Assembly: GCA_039028635.1 (NCBI GenBank)
Contig: JBCCHV010000011.1
Span: 1 to 64,000, forward strand
Reading direction: 5' to 3'
Origin: Acidobacteriota bacterium
GTDB lineage: Bacteria; Acidobacteriota; Thermoanaerobaculia; Multivoradales; JBCCEF01
Length of the DNA: 64,000 bases
A program made the position numbers and the translations under genes. Each line of letters starts with the position of its first letter. The stretch's first letter is position 1. Below are positions 1 through 9,306 of this stretch, in pieces. Under the pieces are notes generated by a model. That model saw only the letters and a list, made by a program, of their open reading frames with translations, searched no databases and was not told where the DNA came from.

Positions 1-24
1 AGCTTCGACTCGCGAAGGAGCCCG

Positions 25-693
25 CTACTCCGAATCCGAAGTCGGGCGATCTGGACTTCGCCCCTGTTGCGTGCTCGTCCACGCCACCGTGTCGCCGGAC
101 TCGAAGCCATCGGCGAACAGGACCTCGAACTCCCACTCGATGCAGTAGTCGAGGAAGCTGGTGCCGGCGACGTCGTTCCAGTCGCTGGCGACTCCGAAGA
201 CCCAGCCATTGATCGACATCACGGCGTAGTCCTGGCCGGCGCCGAAGTCGTCCGGCTCGCGGGCGCTGAAGCGCTCGAAGGCGCCCGGGAACACGGTTCC
301 GGTGCCGCCCGCCGCCGGCGGCGGTCCGCCCTGCCAGAACTGGGTGCCGTCGATCCAGAAGAACTCGCCCTCGGAGGCCGCCGGCAGATCGCCCGAGTTG
401 TCGGTGCCACCGAGCCAGAAGTAGATTCCACCGCCACCATCGTTCGAGATGGTGTCGACGCCGGCGGCCACCCCGGAATTGAACACCGCCTGATTCTCGG
501 CTTCGCTCTTGATGATGCAGAGCTGTCCGGTGCGATCGCGGTAGAGCGCCGCTTCGGCGTTCGCCCGAGCCGTGGCCCAAGGCGCGCCGGTGGTCACGAT
601 GCGGTAGTGATGGCCCGCGAAGTCGAAGTCCAGATCCGCCGCCAGCGGCAGCGCGAAGACCCACAGCGTGCTGGCGAGAAAAAACTTGCGCAT
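25..693 (-). CDS. Secreted C-type-lectin-like protein with C-terminal DGFESG tag
   Basis: 222 aa. Residues 1-18 form a signal peptide (MRKFF, hydrophobic core, ending LAADL). The middle (about 25-185) looks like a C-type lectin-like domain: a YFWLGGTD block, EGEFFWIDGT, then EPDDFGAGQDYAVM and a WND triplet, the usual order of the WLG, W-x-DG and WND elements. Such domains bind carbohydrate or protein ligands outside the cell; no enzymatic role is suggested. Around residue 193 the protein ends with FADGFESGDTVAWTS, a tag shared with three other exported proteins in this window. The gene is divergent from the hydrolase at 871. Ligand unknown. Confidence 0.8.
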   Translation of the reverse strand: MRKFFLASTLWVFALPLAADLDFDFAGHHYRIVTTGAPWATARANAEAALYRDRTGQLCIIKSEAENQAVFNSGVAAGVDTISNDGGGGIYFWLGGTDNSGDLPAASEGEFFWIDGTQFWQGGPPPAAGGTGTVFPGAFERFSAREPDDFGAGQDYAVMSINGWVFGVASDWNDVAGTSFLDYCIEWEFEVLFADGFESGDTVAWTSTQQGRSPDRPTSDSE

Positions 694-870
694 TGCTCGA
701 TCCTCCGGAGACCCGAAGTCCCTGGCTCGGCCCCTCGGTGGTCATTCTAGTGGTCTTCTCGAGGAAGACCGTGAGCCGAAATCGAAGACCTGATGAATCC
801 AGCCGCCGCCGGACACCATTCCACTAGGAAACAGCGCCGGGAATCCTCGGCCATCTTCGTGGAGAGCATC

Positions 871-2349
871 ATGAACTGGATTCGACACTCCCTTGTCTAC
901 GTCGCCTTGGCGACGTCCTCGTTCGCCGCCGGCCCGCCGCTCGCGGCCCAGCCGGAAACCAAGACTCTGACCCTCGAAGACGGCCGCACCGCCGAGGTCG
1001 AGGCCGGCTGGCTGAAGGTGCCCGAAAGCCGCGGCAAGGACACCTCCCGTACCCTGTCGCTGCCCTACTATCGAATACCCTCGACCGCCCAGCGACCGGC
1101 GGCACCGGTGTTCTTGCTCGCCGGCGGGCCCGGATCGTCCTGGATCCGGCGCGCCGAGAAATCCGAGAACTTCGACGAGCTCATGCTCTACCGCCAGTTC
1201 GCCGACGTCGTGCTGTTCGACCAGCGCGGCGGCGGTGAAGCGCTCCCCGCCCTCGACTGCCCGCAACGCCGACGCCTACCCGCCGACCAACCCCTCGACC
1301 GGCGAGAGCTGAGCCGCAACCTGCGCCAGATGCTCACCGAGTGCCGCGACCACTGGCTCGCCGAGGGCGTCGACCTGGCGGCCTACAACACCGACGCCAA
1401 CGCCGCCGATCTCGACGCCTTGCGCCAAACCCTCGGCTACGAGCGCATCACCCTGGTCGGCGGCAGCTACGGCTCGCATCTCGCCCTGCACTACATGCGC
1501 CGCTATCCGGAGCGGGTCGATCGGGCGATGCTCTACGGCATCGAGGGCCCGGATCACACCTGGGACGATCCCACCGCCGCCCTCGCCACCCTCGAGCGCA
1601 TCGCGGCGGTCGCCGAGGCCTCCGGGCGCTTCGACGATCGCCTGCCGGCCGGCGGCCTGATCGCCGCCCTCGGGGAGGTCCTCGAGCGCCTCGAGCAGCA
1701 ACCCGCTCGGGTGAGCCTGGAGCGCAACGACCAGAGCTTCGACGTGGTCGTCGACCGACTGGTGGTGGCGCTGGTGGCGGATCACCGCGCCGGTCGGCGG
1801 AGCACTCCGGAGTTCTGGCCGGAGCTCATCCTGGCGATGCACCGGGGCGACTTCTCGCTGCCGGCCCGGGCGGCCCTGGCGCTGCGCAATCTGCGCCTCG
1901 ACGACCCCATGCACTACTCCATGGACTGCGCCTCGGGAATCTCCGCCGAGCGCCGGCGGCGCTACCAGGCGAGCCCGGCCATCGCCTTGCTGGGGGACCT
2001 CAACTTCGAGTACTCAACCCTCTGCGACCTGTGGCCGGCGGCCGACCTCGGCGAGCAGTTCCGCACCCCGGTCCGCTCCAGCGCCCCCACCCTCATCCTG
2101 CACGGCACCTGGGACACCGCCACCCCGATCGAGAATGCTCGCGAGGTCGCGGCGGCGCTCGACAACGGCCACTTGGTGGAGGTGATCGGCGGCAATCACG
2201 GGGCTCTCTACAATCTCTACAGCCACTGGCCGCCGATGAAGCCCCTGGTCGGTCGCTTTCTGCGCGGACACGAGGGCGAGTTTCCGGACTCGGTGACCCT
2301 ACCCGCGGTGACCTTCCCGGCGCCCGAAGCGGGCTCCGCCTCGCGCTGA
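871..2349 (+). CDS. Secreted alpha/beta hydrolase (tripeptidyl/proline-iminopeptidase-like)
   Basis: 492 aa. Start chosen at 871 because it opens a signal peptide (MNWIRHSLVYVALATSSFAA) behind GGAG; an upstream in-frame ATG at 793 only adds a charged extension. Alpha/beta-hydrolase landmarks are clear: the oxyanion region LLAGGPGSSW, the DQRGGGEA strand, the nucleophile elbow GGSYGSH (Ser199), then LHGTWDTATP (Asp415) and GGNHGA (His443) completing the triad. The GGPG and DQRG motifs are typical of the proline iminopeptidase / tricorn-interacting aminopeptidase F1 / TAP-like group (MEROPS S33). It probably cleaves peptides outside the cytoplasm; exact specificity cannot be read from the sequence. 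The next gene starts 40 bp downstream. Confidence 0.85.
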   Translation: MNWIRHSLVYVALATSSFAAGPPLAAQPETKTLTLEDGRTAEVEAGWLKVPESRGKDTSRTLSLPYYRIPSTAQRPAAPVFLLAGGPGSSWIRRAEKSENFDELMLYRQFADVVLFDQRGGGEALPALDCPQRRRLPADQPLDRRELSRNLRQMLTECRDHWLAEGVDLAAYNTDANAADLDALRQTLGYERITLVGGSYGSHLALHYMRRYPERVDRAMLYGIEGPDHTWDDPTAALATLERIAAVAEASGRFDDRLPAGGLIAALGEVLERLEQQPARVSLERNDQSFDVVVDRLVVALVADHRAGRRSTPEFWPELILAMHRGDFSLPARAALALRNLRLDDPMHYSMDCASGISAERRRRYQASPAIALLGDLNFEYSTLCDLWPAADLGEQFRTPVRSSAPTLILHGTWDTATPIENAREVAAALDNGHLVEVIGGNHGALYNLYSHWPPMKPLVGRFLRGHEGEFPDSVTLPAVTFPAPEAGSASR

Positions 2350-2389
2350 CCGACGGCCCGAAGCCTGCACCTCAACCTCGGAGAACTCG

Positions 2390-2740
2390 ATGACTATCTC
2401 GCAAGAATACTGGGCCCTGCTGGCCGGCCTGGCAGCCACCGCCATCGTCCTGGTGACCTTCATCATCGTCTTCGGACGGCTCAAGATCGAGCAACAACGA
2501 ACCCTCCAGAAGCTCCTCGAAAGCGGCGAGGACGCACCGCCGGAGCTGCACAACCTGCTCACTCCGGCGCACCGGGCACGCAACGACTTCCGCCGCGGCA
2601 TGCTGCTGGTCACCACCGGCCTGACCCTTTCCGTCTTCATGTTCTTCGTCGGCGGAATCGCTTGGATCTTCGGCATCGTGCCAGTGGCCACGGGCCTCGT
2701 CTACCTGTTCTTCTGGACCCGCAACAGCAACCGCGAATGA
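2390..2740 (+). CDS. Small two-TM membrane protein, DUF6249-like
   Basis: 116 aa. Helix one (about 9-28) is followed by a cytoplasmic linker RLKIEQQRTLQKLLESG, and two hydrophobic stretches (about 69-106) form a hairpin. This arrangement resembles DUF6249 membrane proteins often encoded just before an ECF sigma factor. GGAG lies 6-7 bases before the ATG. Its stop overlaps the start of the sigma factor at 2737 (ATGA), so the two are translationally coupled. A role in controlling the sigma factor is plausible from context only. Confidence 0.75.
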   Translation: MTISQEYWALLAGLAATAIVLVTFIIVFGRLKIEQQRTLQKLLESGEDAPPELHNLLTPAHRARNDFRRGMLLVTTGLTLSVFMFFVGGIAWIFGIVPVATGLVYLFFWTRNSNRE

Positions 2741-3303
2741 TCTCCGAGGAGGCCCAGCGACGGCTGGTCGAGCGGGTTCGCGACGCGGACGATCACGAGG
2801 CCTTCGGCGAGCTCGTCGGACTCCATCAGGGGGCGGTGCGTCAGTTCCTCCGCCGCCTGAGCGGCTCGCCATCGGCGAGCGCCGACGACCTCGCCCAGGA
2901 GACCTTCTGGCGGGCCTACCGCAACCTCTCGAGCTTCCGCGGCGAGGGTCGCTTCCGGAGCTGGCTGTTCAGCATCGGATATCAGTGCTTCGTCGCCGCC
3001 GAACGCCGTCGGCGGCGGCGCCCGACCATGCCGTGGACGACAGCAACCGAGGCGAAGGAGCCGGCAGCCACCGCCGGCGATGCCGCGGCGATCGAGGCGA
3101 CCCAGACCGTCCAGCGCTTGCTCGCCGGCCTGCGCCGCGAGGAGCGAGCGGCGATCCTCTTGCACTACCAACACGAGCTGAGCCACGATGAGGTGGCGAG
3201 CAGCCTCGGACTACCGCTGGGAACGGTCAAGTCCTTGATCCGTCGCGGCAAGGCGAAGATGAAGCAGATGCACCAGGCGCCGAGCGCCGGGAGAGCGCGA
3301 TGA
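2737..3303 (+). CDS. ECF-family RNA polymerase sigma factor
   Basis: 188 aa. Start placed at the ATGA overlap with the preceding gene. The sigma-2 region is recognisable in DLAQETFWRAYRNLSSFRGEGRFRSWLFSIG (given here as positions about 51-82: DLAQ, FW-AY, F-SWL). The sigma-4 helix-turn-helix is LHYQHELSHDEVASSLGLP followed by GTVKSLIRRGKAKM. It directs RNA polymerase to a regulon of unknown content. It lies between two small membrane proteins and its stop overlaps the downstream ATG at 3300, so the three genes act as one coupled unit; the downstream gene is the candidate anti-sigma factor. Confidence 0.92.
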   Translation: MISEEAQRRLVERVRDADDHEAFGELVGLHQGAVRQFLRRLSGSPSASADDLAQETFWRAYRNLSSFRGEGRFRSWLFSIGYQCFVAAERRRRRRPTMPWTTATEAKEPAATAGDAAAIEATQTVQRLLAGLRREERAAILLHYQHELSHDEVASSLGLPLGTVKSLIRRGKAKMKQMHQAPSAGRAR

Positions 3304-3602
3304 ACGAAGATCGTTGGCTGAATCAGCTCCTCGCCGAAGACGACCTCCCGGACGAGGGCTTCTCGCAGCGCGTCGTCGAACGCCTCGGCCGCCAGCGTCA
3401 ACGCCGGCGCCGCGCCTGGCTATTGCTTCTGGCGACCCTATCGGTCACCCTGCTGGCCACTTTGTCGCAGCTCCCCGGCAGCGACTCCGGTGCGGAAGCT
3501 GGGCTTCCCTTCGCCCTCTGGCAGCTCGTCGCCCTCGCCCTCGGCGCCGGCCTCTGCGCAGCCTTCTGGCTCGACACGGAGGCCTTCCCTCCGTCCCCCT
3601 GA
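3300..3602 (+). CDS. Small membrane protein, candidate anti-sigma factor
   Basis: 100 aa. The N-terminus (about 1-36) is charged and soluble (NQLLAEDDLPDEGFSQRVVERL), followed by one helix at about 40-55 and a second at about 75-93. The N-terminal motif LPDEGFSxRV is common in short membrane proteins encoded directly after ECF sigma genes. The start overlaps the sigma-factor stop (ATGA). No zinc-binding HxxxCxxC motif is present, so the anti-sigma role rests on position and topology. Confidence 0.65.
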   Translation: MNEDRWLNQLLAEDDLPDEGFSQRVVERLGRQRQRRRRAWLLLLATLSVTLLATLSQLPGSDSGAEAGLPFALWQLVALALGAGLCAAFWLDTEAFPPSP

Positions 3603-3835
3603 CCGCCCGCCGACACCGCACCCGTCGCGCCGGGCATCTCTCGCAGAATCAAAGGTGTAGAAGTTCATCTACGCTCTTTTAAGTGCTCATCATCTCGATG
3701 AAATGAATTCTCCAGAAGCGGTCACGTCCGGCTGAATACGATGCCCCGTCTCGGGGCCCTGGAGTGTCATTCATCGGGAGAGTTGGTCGCGGCTCGTACC
3801 GTGCCTCGCCCTCCCGTCGGTGGAAGGGAGGAACC
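3603..3835. promoter_or_regulatory. Intergenic region before second sigma/kinase operon
   Basis: No gene seen. A small hairpin (GTAGA, six-base loop, TCTAC at 3657-3672) is followed by GCTCTTTT and may end the upstream operon. AAGGGAGGAACC directly before 3836 is a strong ribosome-binding site that decides the start of the next gene. No clear sigma70 promoter was identified. Confidence 0.35.
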
Positions 3836-4420
3836 ATGGAGGTCTCGAGCCGGCCGCACGGCGAGGTCACCCGTCTGCTCCACGCCTGGCGCGGAGGCAG
3901 CACGGAGGCGCAGGAACAACTCTGGCCGATTCTCTACAACGAGCTCAAGAACCTGGCTCGGGGCGTCCTCAGGCAGCGCCGGCGGGACTCTCGCCACGAC
4001 GCCACCAGCCTGGTTCACAAGGCCTATCTCCGGCTCCTCGACAGCGCCGTCGACTGGAGTGACCGCAGCCATTTCTTCGCCGTCTCGGCACGCGCGATGC
4101 GCTTCGTCCTGGCCGATGAGGCGCGGCGCCAACTGGCCAAGAAACGCGGCGCCGGCGAAACCCTCGCCATCGAGCCGGCGGTGGCCAACCAGGCGGACCC
4201 GCTGGCGCGACGGCCGGAGGAGGTGCTGGCCGTCCACCAGGCCCTCACCAGACTCGCCGAGCGCCACGCCCGCCATCAGTCCCTGGTCGAGCTGCGCTAC
4301 TTCGCCGGCTTGTCGGTTGAAGAGACGGCACGGGTGCTCGACGTCACCCCTCGCACCGTGGTCCGCGACTGGCGGTCGGTTCGCACCTGGCTCCACGGCG
4401 AGCTGCGAGACAGCGCATGA
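3836..4420 (+). CDS. ECF sigma factor of the TIGR02999-like group
   Basis: 194 aa. Start set at 3836 because of a near-perfect Shine-Dalgarno five bases upstream; an earlier in-frame ATG at 3764 lacks one. The protein has the features of the group often annotated 'ECF sigma factor, TIGR02999': GGSTEAQEQLWPILYNEL, the DATSLVHKAYLRLLD helix, SHFFAVSARAMR, ADEARR, and a sigma-4 helix-turn-helix (LVELRYFAGLSVEETARVL, then TPRTVVRDW). Members commonly sit directly before a Ser/Thr kinase, as here: the stop overlaps the kinase ATG at 4417. The pair probably forms one signalling unit in which the kinase or its TPR partners control sigma activity. Confidence 0.92.
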   Translation: MEVSSRPHGEVTRLLHAWRGGSTEAQEQLWPILYNELKNLARGVLRQRRRDSRHDATSLVHKAYLRLLDSAVDWSDRSHFFAVSARAMRFVLADEARRQLAKKRGAGETLAIEPAVANQADPLARRPEEVLAVHQALTRLAERHARHQSLVELRYFAGLSVEETARVLDVTPRTVVRDWRSVRTWLHGELRDSA

Positions 4421-7098
4421 GCCTGCCGCCCTTCGCCGATCTCGGGATCATCGGGCCGAGGGCGCAAGCCCTCCGGCCGGGCACCAAGGCAGAGCCAACG
4501 AGTCGGCGCACCGCCACCTCATCCGAGCCCACATCCGGCAACGCCCCGGCGATTCCCGATTCTTTTCTCGAAGTCCCCGCCGCGCTGCGTCTCCTCGCCG
4601 AGCCGGACGACTCGGATCCTGAGCTCGCCACCACCAGCCTGCCGGCAGCGCAGCGCTACGAGCTCGGTGACGTCCTGGGCGAAGGCGGCATGGGACAGGT
4701 GGTCGCCGCCTACGACCGCCAGCTCGACCGCGAAGTCGCCCTCAAGCTCCTCACCCTCGAAGACTCCACGGTCCACCATCGGCTGCTCGAAGAGGCCAGG
4801 GCCCAGGCGCGAGTTCACCATCCCAACGTTCTCGAGATCTACGACCACGGCGAGCTCGCGGGCCGGCCGTTCATCGCCATGCGCCGGGTCGCCGGCGAGA
4901 GCCTCGCCGCCGCCGCGCCGGCCCTCGCCCTCGAGCAGAAGGTCAAGCTGCTGGCACAAGCCGCGGAAGGTCTCCACGCCGCCCATCGCGAAGGGCTGCT
5001 GCATCGCGACATCAAGCCCTCGAACATCCTCATCGAACGTGACCTCGATGGTGAGCTGCGCGCCCTGGTGAGCGATTTCGGACTCGCCCAGGAGATCGAT
5101 CGGCTCGATCCGCGGTCCACGCCGACGCTCGCCGGCTCGCCCTACTACATCGCTCCGGAATGCCTCGCCGAACCGTCCGCCGCGGCAGACCGGCGCACCG
5201 ACGTCTACAGCCTCGGCGTCACTCTCTTCGTCACCTTGATCGGTGATCTGCCGGTGGCCGGGAACAACACTCTCGAGATCCTGCGCCAGGTGAGAAGGCA
5301 TGAGCTCACCACGCCGCGCCAGCTCCACCCCGCGCTGCCGGCAGAGCTCGAGGCGATCATCCTGCGCTGCCTGGCCCAGCGGCCGAGCGAGCGCTACGGC
5401 AGCGCCCGAGCGGTGGCCGAAGAGCTGCACCGTTTTCTCGACGGTGAGGTGGTCGAAGCCCATGCCGCCGGTCTCACCTACCGCTGGACCCGCTTCGTGC
5501 TGCGCCACCGTCTGGCGGTCGGTTTCTCGGCCCTGGCGTTGGCGGCGCTGATCATCGCCGCTCTGGTCGCCACCGTCTTCGGGTTCCGTGCGCAGCGCGA
5601 CCGCCAGCGCGCCGAAGTCCGCCAAGGGCAGGCCGAGGAGCTGCTGCGCTTCATGGTGGTCGACCTACGCGACAAGCTCGACGCTCTCGGGCGCCTCGAT
5701 CTCCTCGACGACGTCGGCTCTCAGGCAACGGAGTACTTCGCCGCCGTGCCGCCCAGTGCGCTCAGCCCAGTGGAGCTGCTGCGCCGCTCGCGGGTGCTTC
5801 ACCAGATCGGCGAAGTGCTCGTGCGTCAGGGCAAGCTGGCCGATGCCGTCGCACCCTTTGCCGACTCCCGCGCCCTCGCGGAACACCTCGTCCGCCTCGA
5901 TCCAGACGACGGAGAGCGCCTCTTCGAGCTCGGTCAGGCGAGCTTCTGGCTTGGCTTCGTTCACTGGCGCAAGGGAGATCTGGCGGCCGCCCGCGGCCCC
6001 TTCGAGGAGTATCTCGAGATCTCCCGGCAGCTCGTCACCCTCGATCCCGAGCGCCGCGACTGGCAGCGCGAGCTGTCCTATGCCCACAGCAATCTCGGTT
6101 CCCTGCGCCAAGCCGAGGGCGACCTCGAAGGCGCCCTCGGCGAGCTCAGCGCCGCCCTCGAGCTCGACCGCCGCCTGGTCGCGACCGATCCCGGAGACGG
6201 CGAGGCCCGATCCGAGCTCGCCGCGACCCACAACGCCATCGGTCGGGTGCTCCAAGACCTCGGCCGCCTGGCCGCCGCCGGCGATCACTTCGCGGCCGAC
6301 GTCGACCAACGGCAGCGACTGGCCGGCGCCGAGGACGACGACCCTCGGCGGCGGCAGCTCCTCGCTCTCAGCCTCAACCGCCTCGGCAGCCACCGCTCCC
6401 TGACCGGCGACTGGCCGGCGGCGGAACGCTCCTTCGAACGCGCTGCGGACATCTTCACTCGCCTGGTCGCGCACGATCCGAGCAACGCCGACTGGCGCTT
6501 TCAGCTCGCCACCAGCCATCTCCATCGCGGCCGCGCCGCCTTCGCCCGAGGAGACATCGAGGGCGCCGCCGCGGCCTGGCGGCAGCAGCGCCTCCTCCTC
6601 GCAGAGATCCTCGCGAACGATTCCCCGCGCACCTGGTGGCGCACCCACGCCGTCGGCCTCTATCACCGCGCGCTGCTCGCCGACAGCGGCGGAAAGGGCG
6701 CCCGGGCAGACCTCGAAAAGGCCATCGAGATCTTGCAATCGCAGGCCGCGGACCGAGCCCAGGATCGCGCCGTACACCGCTGGCTCAGCCAGACCTATCT
6801 GCTCCTCGGTCGACTGAGCGCCGACTCCCAGGCGCCGGCGGCTTTCTCCAAAGCCCTGGACGCGATCGCTCCCCTCGCCGCTGGCAGCAGCGATCCCCGC
6901 CTGTTGGCGCCCTGGGCCGACGCCCTGCGCTGCCTTGGCAGGGAGGCCGAGGGCCGACCGCTGATCGCTCGCCTCGACGCCCTCGGCTACGCCGAGCCCG
7001 GCCTGGCCACGGCATGCCGCCCGCCATCCACGGCATCGGCAGCACCGCACCGCCAGCACGATGTCCTGCCGGCGCAGGAAATCACGAAGAGTGGATAG
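4417..7098 (+). CDS. Transmembrane Ser/Thr protein kinase with C-terminal TPR domain
   Basis: 893 aa. Residues 1-80 are a low-complexity N-tail. The Hanks-type kinase domain spans about 81-345: glycine loop GEGGMG (88-93), VALK (Lys110), HRDIKPSN (catalytic region 196-203), DFG (220-222) and a YIAPE activation-segment end. All key residues are present, so it should be active. One membrane helix (about 367-389) follows, then an alpha-helical region of TPR-type repeats rich in ALA/LGR patterns to about residue 840. This is the PknB-like kinase/TPR layout common in Acidobacteriota and Myxococcota. It is translationally coupled to the sigma factor at 3836 and probably senses through the TPR part. 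Confidence 0.93.
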   Translation: MSLPPFADLGIIGPRAQALRPGTKAEPTSRRTATSSEPTSGNAPAIPDSFLEVPAALRLLAEPDDSDPELATTSLPAAQRYELGDVLGEGGMGQVVAAYDRQLDREVALKLLTLEDSTVHHRLLEEARAQARVHHPNVLEIYDHGELAGRPFIAMRRVAGESLAAAAPALALEQKVKLLAQAAEGLHAAHREGLLHRDIKPSNILIERDLDGELRALVSDFGLAQEIDRLDPRSTPTLAGSPYYIAPECLAEPSAAADRRTDVYSLGVTLFVTLIGDLPVAGNNTLEILRQVRRHELTTPRQLHPALPAELEAIILRCLAQRPSERYGSARAVAEELHRFLDGEVVEAHAAGLTYRWTRFVLRHRLAVGFSALALAALIIAALVATVFGFRAQRDRQRAEVRQGQAEELLRFMVVDLRDKLDALGRLDLLDDVGSQATEYFAAVPPSALSPVELLRRSRVLHQIGEVLVRQGKLADAVAPFADSRALAEHLVRLDPDDGERLFELGQASFWLGFVHWRKGDLAAARGPFEEYLEISRQLVTLDPERRDWQRELSYAHSNLGSLRQAEGDLEGALGELSAALELDRRLVATDPGDGEARSELAATHNAIGRVLQDLGRLAAAGDHFAADVDQRQRLAGAEDDDPRRRQLLALSLNRLGSHRSLTGDWPAAERSFERAADIFTRLVAHDPSNADWRFQLATSHLHRGRAAFARGDIEGAAAAWRQQRLLLAEILANDSPRTWWRTHAVGLYHRALLADSGGKGARADLEKAIEILQSQAADRAQDRAVHRWLSQTYLLLGRLSADSQAPAAFSKALDAIAPLAAGSSDPRLLAPWADALRCLGREAEGRPLIARLDALGYAEPGLATACRPPSTASAAPHRQHDVLPAQEITKSG

Positions 7099-7141
7099 GT
7101 AAATCTCCACTCATCAGCCCCTACCGCGAGGAACCGAATCC

Positions 7142-7606
7142 ATGTTCCAGATCGATAGCAACCTCACCACCACGGTCCACTTCGACCAGCTCACGGCGCA
7201 TTTCAGCTACTTTTGCTCGGCGGCCTCCGCCGGCTGGCAGGTGACTTCGACCGGCAACATCATGCCGCCCTCGGAATCGAAGGTTCTACGCTTCGAGGTC
7301 CGGGGAACGCCGGAGCTACCCCGCTTCGCGGGTTTTCAGATCTTCAAGGGCCGTCATCACGTGCCGCCCGAGGACGACTTCTGGCCGACCCCTCCGGACG
7401 GCATCGAGGTGCTCTTTCCCAAGCCCTACCCCAAGGGTCACGAGCTCGTGACCGGCCCCCTGATCTTCGACTTCTCGGGCCAGACCTCGCCTTTGCACTA
7501 CCGCCTCGCGGTGGCGATGAAGGGCGGCAAGATCTACTGGGACGACCCCAAGATCTACGACGACGGCACGATCCACAGCCTTTCCCGGAAATCCCGCAGG
7601 GGCTGA
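7142..7606 (+). CDS. Uncharacterised protein downstream of kinase
   Basis: 154 aa, no signal peptide or membrane segment. The start ATG follows GAGGAACC. The protein looks like a single beta-rich domain: many alternating hydrophobic residues, a central FQIFKGRHH block and a C-terminal IYWDDPKIYDDGTI. The family was not recognised. It begins 43 bp after the kinase stop and may be co-transcribed with it, which would make it a candidate effector or substrate of that kinase. This is inference from position only. Confidence 0.7.
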   Translation: MFQIDSNLTTTVHFDQLTAHFSYFCSAASAGWQVTSTGNIMPPSESKVLRFEVRGTPELPRFAGFQIFKGRHHVPPEDDFWPTPPDGIEVLFPKPYPKGHELVTGPLIFDFSGQTSPLHYRLAVAMKGGKIYWDDPKIYDDGTIHSLSRKSRRG

Positions 7607-7625
7607 CCGGACAGCCCTCCTCGAC

Positions 7626-7697
7626 GGGCCTCGCCAAGCCATCCCGCGGCTACCTGGCGAGGCCCGCGGCGCCGCCGAAAGGCCCCCGAGAGGGGGC
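7626..7697 (+). terminator. Two consecutive hairpins after the 7142 gene
   Basis: An 11-bp perfect stem (GGGCCTCGCCA at 7626-7636 with its complement at 7655-7665) is followed by a second stem, GCCCCC-GAGA-GGGGGC (7682-7697). Neither has a T-tract, so they could be a factor-dependent termination site or simply mRNA-stabilising structures. Confidence 0.4.
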
Positions 7698-7858
7698 TCT
7701 CCCAAGCGGCGTCTCTTCGCCGCCGCGATCAATCCAATTTTCGTTGTCTCCCAAACCGGCCCTTCTGCGATGACCGGGGTGAGGTTGGCACCGGTCGAGT
7801 GGGCGTTCCACTGCCGGCAGTCGAGCTCCGACATTTGTTCGTGGAGGGAGTTTCAAGC

Positions 7859-9091
7859 GTGACCACCAACTACTGGGAAATCGGACTCAAGTCGTTCAAT
7901 GCCGGGGACCCGGCGACCATCGGAATCCAGAAGATTTGGGATGCGATGGCGCCTCCGGCCAGTCTCTCGCTCCTCGCCACCAACGTCGGCTCCCTGTGGG
8001 CCGACACCTACTGGGCGGTGACCAAGATGGACAAGGACCGCCTCGCCCTCGACATTCAGGCCGCCATCGGCATGAAGCCGGCGGACAGCCAGAAAGCCGC
8101 CGCCTACGCCTTCAGCAGCTGGTACGGACTGCTGGTGCGCGGCAACCTCGGTGACAACGGCACAATCCCCAAGGACGACCCGGTGACCTCGAGCCCCGAC
8201 GTGGTGGTCAACGGCAAGGCGCCACTCACCGTCAGCCAGCTCATCAAGCAGTGGAATGTCTACATCTACGACCCGGAGCCGGGACTCAAGAACAACACTT
8301 ACGGGCGCGCCCAGAGCATCGGCATCGAGGTGCCGATCAAGAAGCCCCGGCTGCGCATGTACTACAGCGACGCCGGCTTCGCACCGCCGCGCACCTCCTG
8401 GGTCAAGATGTTCACCTTCAACGGCGACAAGGAGACCTCTCCCCTCGAGACCCTGCAAGGCGCCAAACCGGTACACCCGGGCGAGCGCGCCGCCAGCTCC
8501 GAGTCCTTCGCCTTCACGCCGCCGGGCTCGGGCCACTTCTGCCTGATCAGCTGTGCCGGTAGCGAGTTCTTCGACAACAACCCCTCCAACGATGGCGGCA
8601 ACTGGAACACCCAGGAGTGGGTGCACTACAACGGCGCCGCCGGCTGGCACAACGTCGACGTCCCGCAGTCGAATTCTCCGACCCTCAAGTACTACAACGA
8701 GGACGGGCGGCCGGAGCACTACAGCTTCGAGGCCCACTGCCGCAACCTCCCGGAGGGCTCGAGGGTTGCCCTGGTGAGCGAGAGCAAGCGCCTCCAGCAC
8801 CGAATCATGGGCGGCCTGCGCAGCACCAGCCAGGCCTACCATCTGGTGACCGCCGAGGGCGAAGTGCCGCCGACCTTCGTCGGCGAGCTCGAAGTGCGCT
8901 TCGAGACCCCGGACGGGGGCAACCTGCCGCCGGGGTCATCGATCGATGTCCGCAAGTTCTGGCATCTGGCTCCGGGCCACCCGCACTACCTGCAGGCGGT
9001 CGATCAACTCGGCGATACGCGGGCCCTCGCCGAGGGCAGGCCGGTGCGCATCGCGATGGGCAACTTCACCTTCGTCGGTCCCGACGAGTAG
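7859..9091 (+). CDS. Uncharacterised 410-aa protein
   Basis: 410 aa. GTG start at 7859 chosen because GGAGGGAG lies about eight bases upstream; upstream in-frame codons to 7799 have no such site. No signal peptide or membrane helix is seen. The first ~110 residues are helix-leaning and the rest beta-rich. A notable block GSGHFCLISCAGSEFFDNNPSNDG (about 235-258) precedes WNTQEWVHYNGAAGWHNVDV and resembles an Ig-like beta-sandwich. No catalytic motif was recognised. It lies among two other unrecognised proteins after the sigma/kinase operon. The intergenic regions on both sides contain hairpins, so it may be a separate transcript. Confidence 0.75.
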   Translation: MTTNYWEIGLKSFNAGDPATIGIQKIWDAMAPPASLSLLATNVGSLWADTYWAVTKMDKDRLALDIQAAIGMKPADSQKAAAYAFSSWYGLLVRGNLGDNGTIPKDDPVTSSPDVVVNGKAPLTVSQLIKQWNVYIYDPEPGLKNNTYGRAQSIGIEVPIKKPRLRMYYSDAGFAPPRTSWVKMFTFNGDKETSPLETLQGAKPVHPGERAASSESFAFTPPGSGHFCLISCAGSEFFDNNPSNDGGNWNTQEWVHYNGAAGWHNVDVPQSNSPTLKYYNEDGRPEHYSFEAHCRNLPEGSRVALVSESKRLQHRIMGGLRSTSQAYHLVTAEGEVPPTFVGELEVRFETPDGGNLPPGSSIDVRKFWHLAPGHPHYLQAVDQLGDTRALAEGRPVRIAMGNFTFVGPDE

Positions 9092-9134
9092 CCCCACCCT
9101 TCCGCACCGGCACCGCCGGTCCGCGGCCTGACAA

Positions 9135-9165
9135 CGGGCTCGAGCCGATCACCGGCTCGGGCCCG
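9135..9165 (+). terminator. Stem-loop terminator after the 7859 gene
   Basis: A 13-bp stem (CGGGCTCGAGCCG pairing with CGGCTCGGGCCCG, one G-U pair) with a five-base loop lies 44 bp after the stop and is followed by TTCGCTTTT. This fits an intrinsic terminator with a short, imperfect U-tract. Confidence 0.65.
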
Positions 9166-9306
9166 TTCGCTTTTCGACCAGAAAAGTCTCTTTCCTCCGT
9201 CTCCTCTTCGGCCCGTTCTGCGATGGCTGGGTAGGACGGCGCCACCGCGGCGTCGCCAGCACCAAACACTTCGGCCCGCGGGGCCGAAATCGGAAAGGAA
9301 AGATCC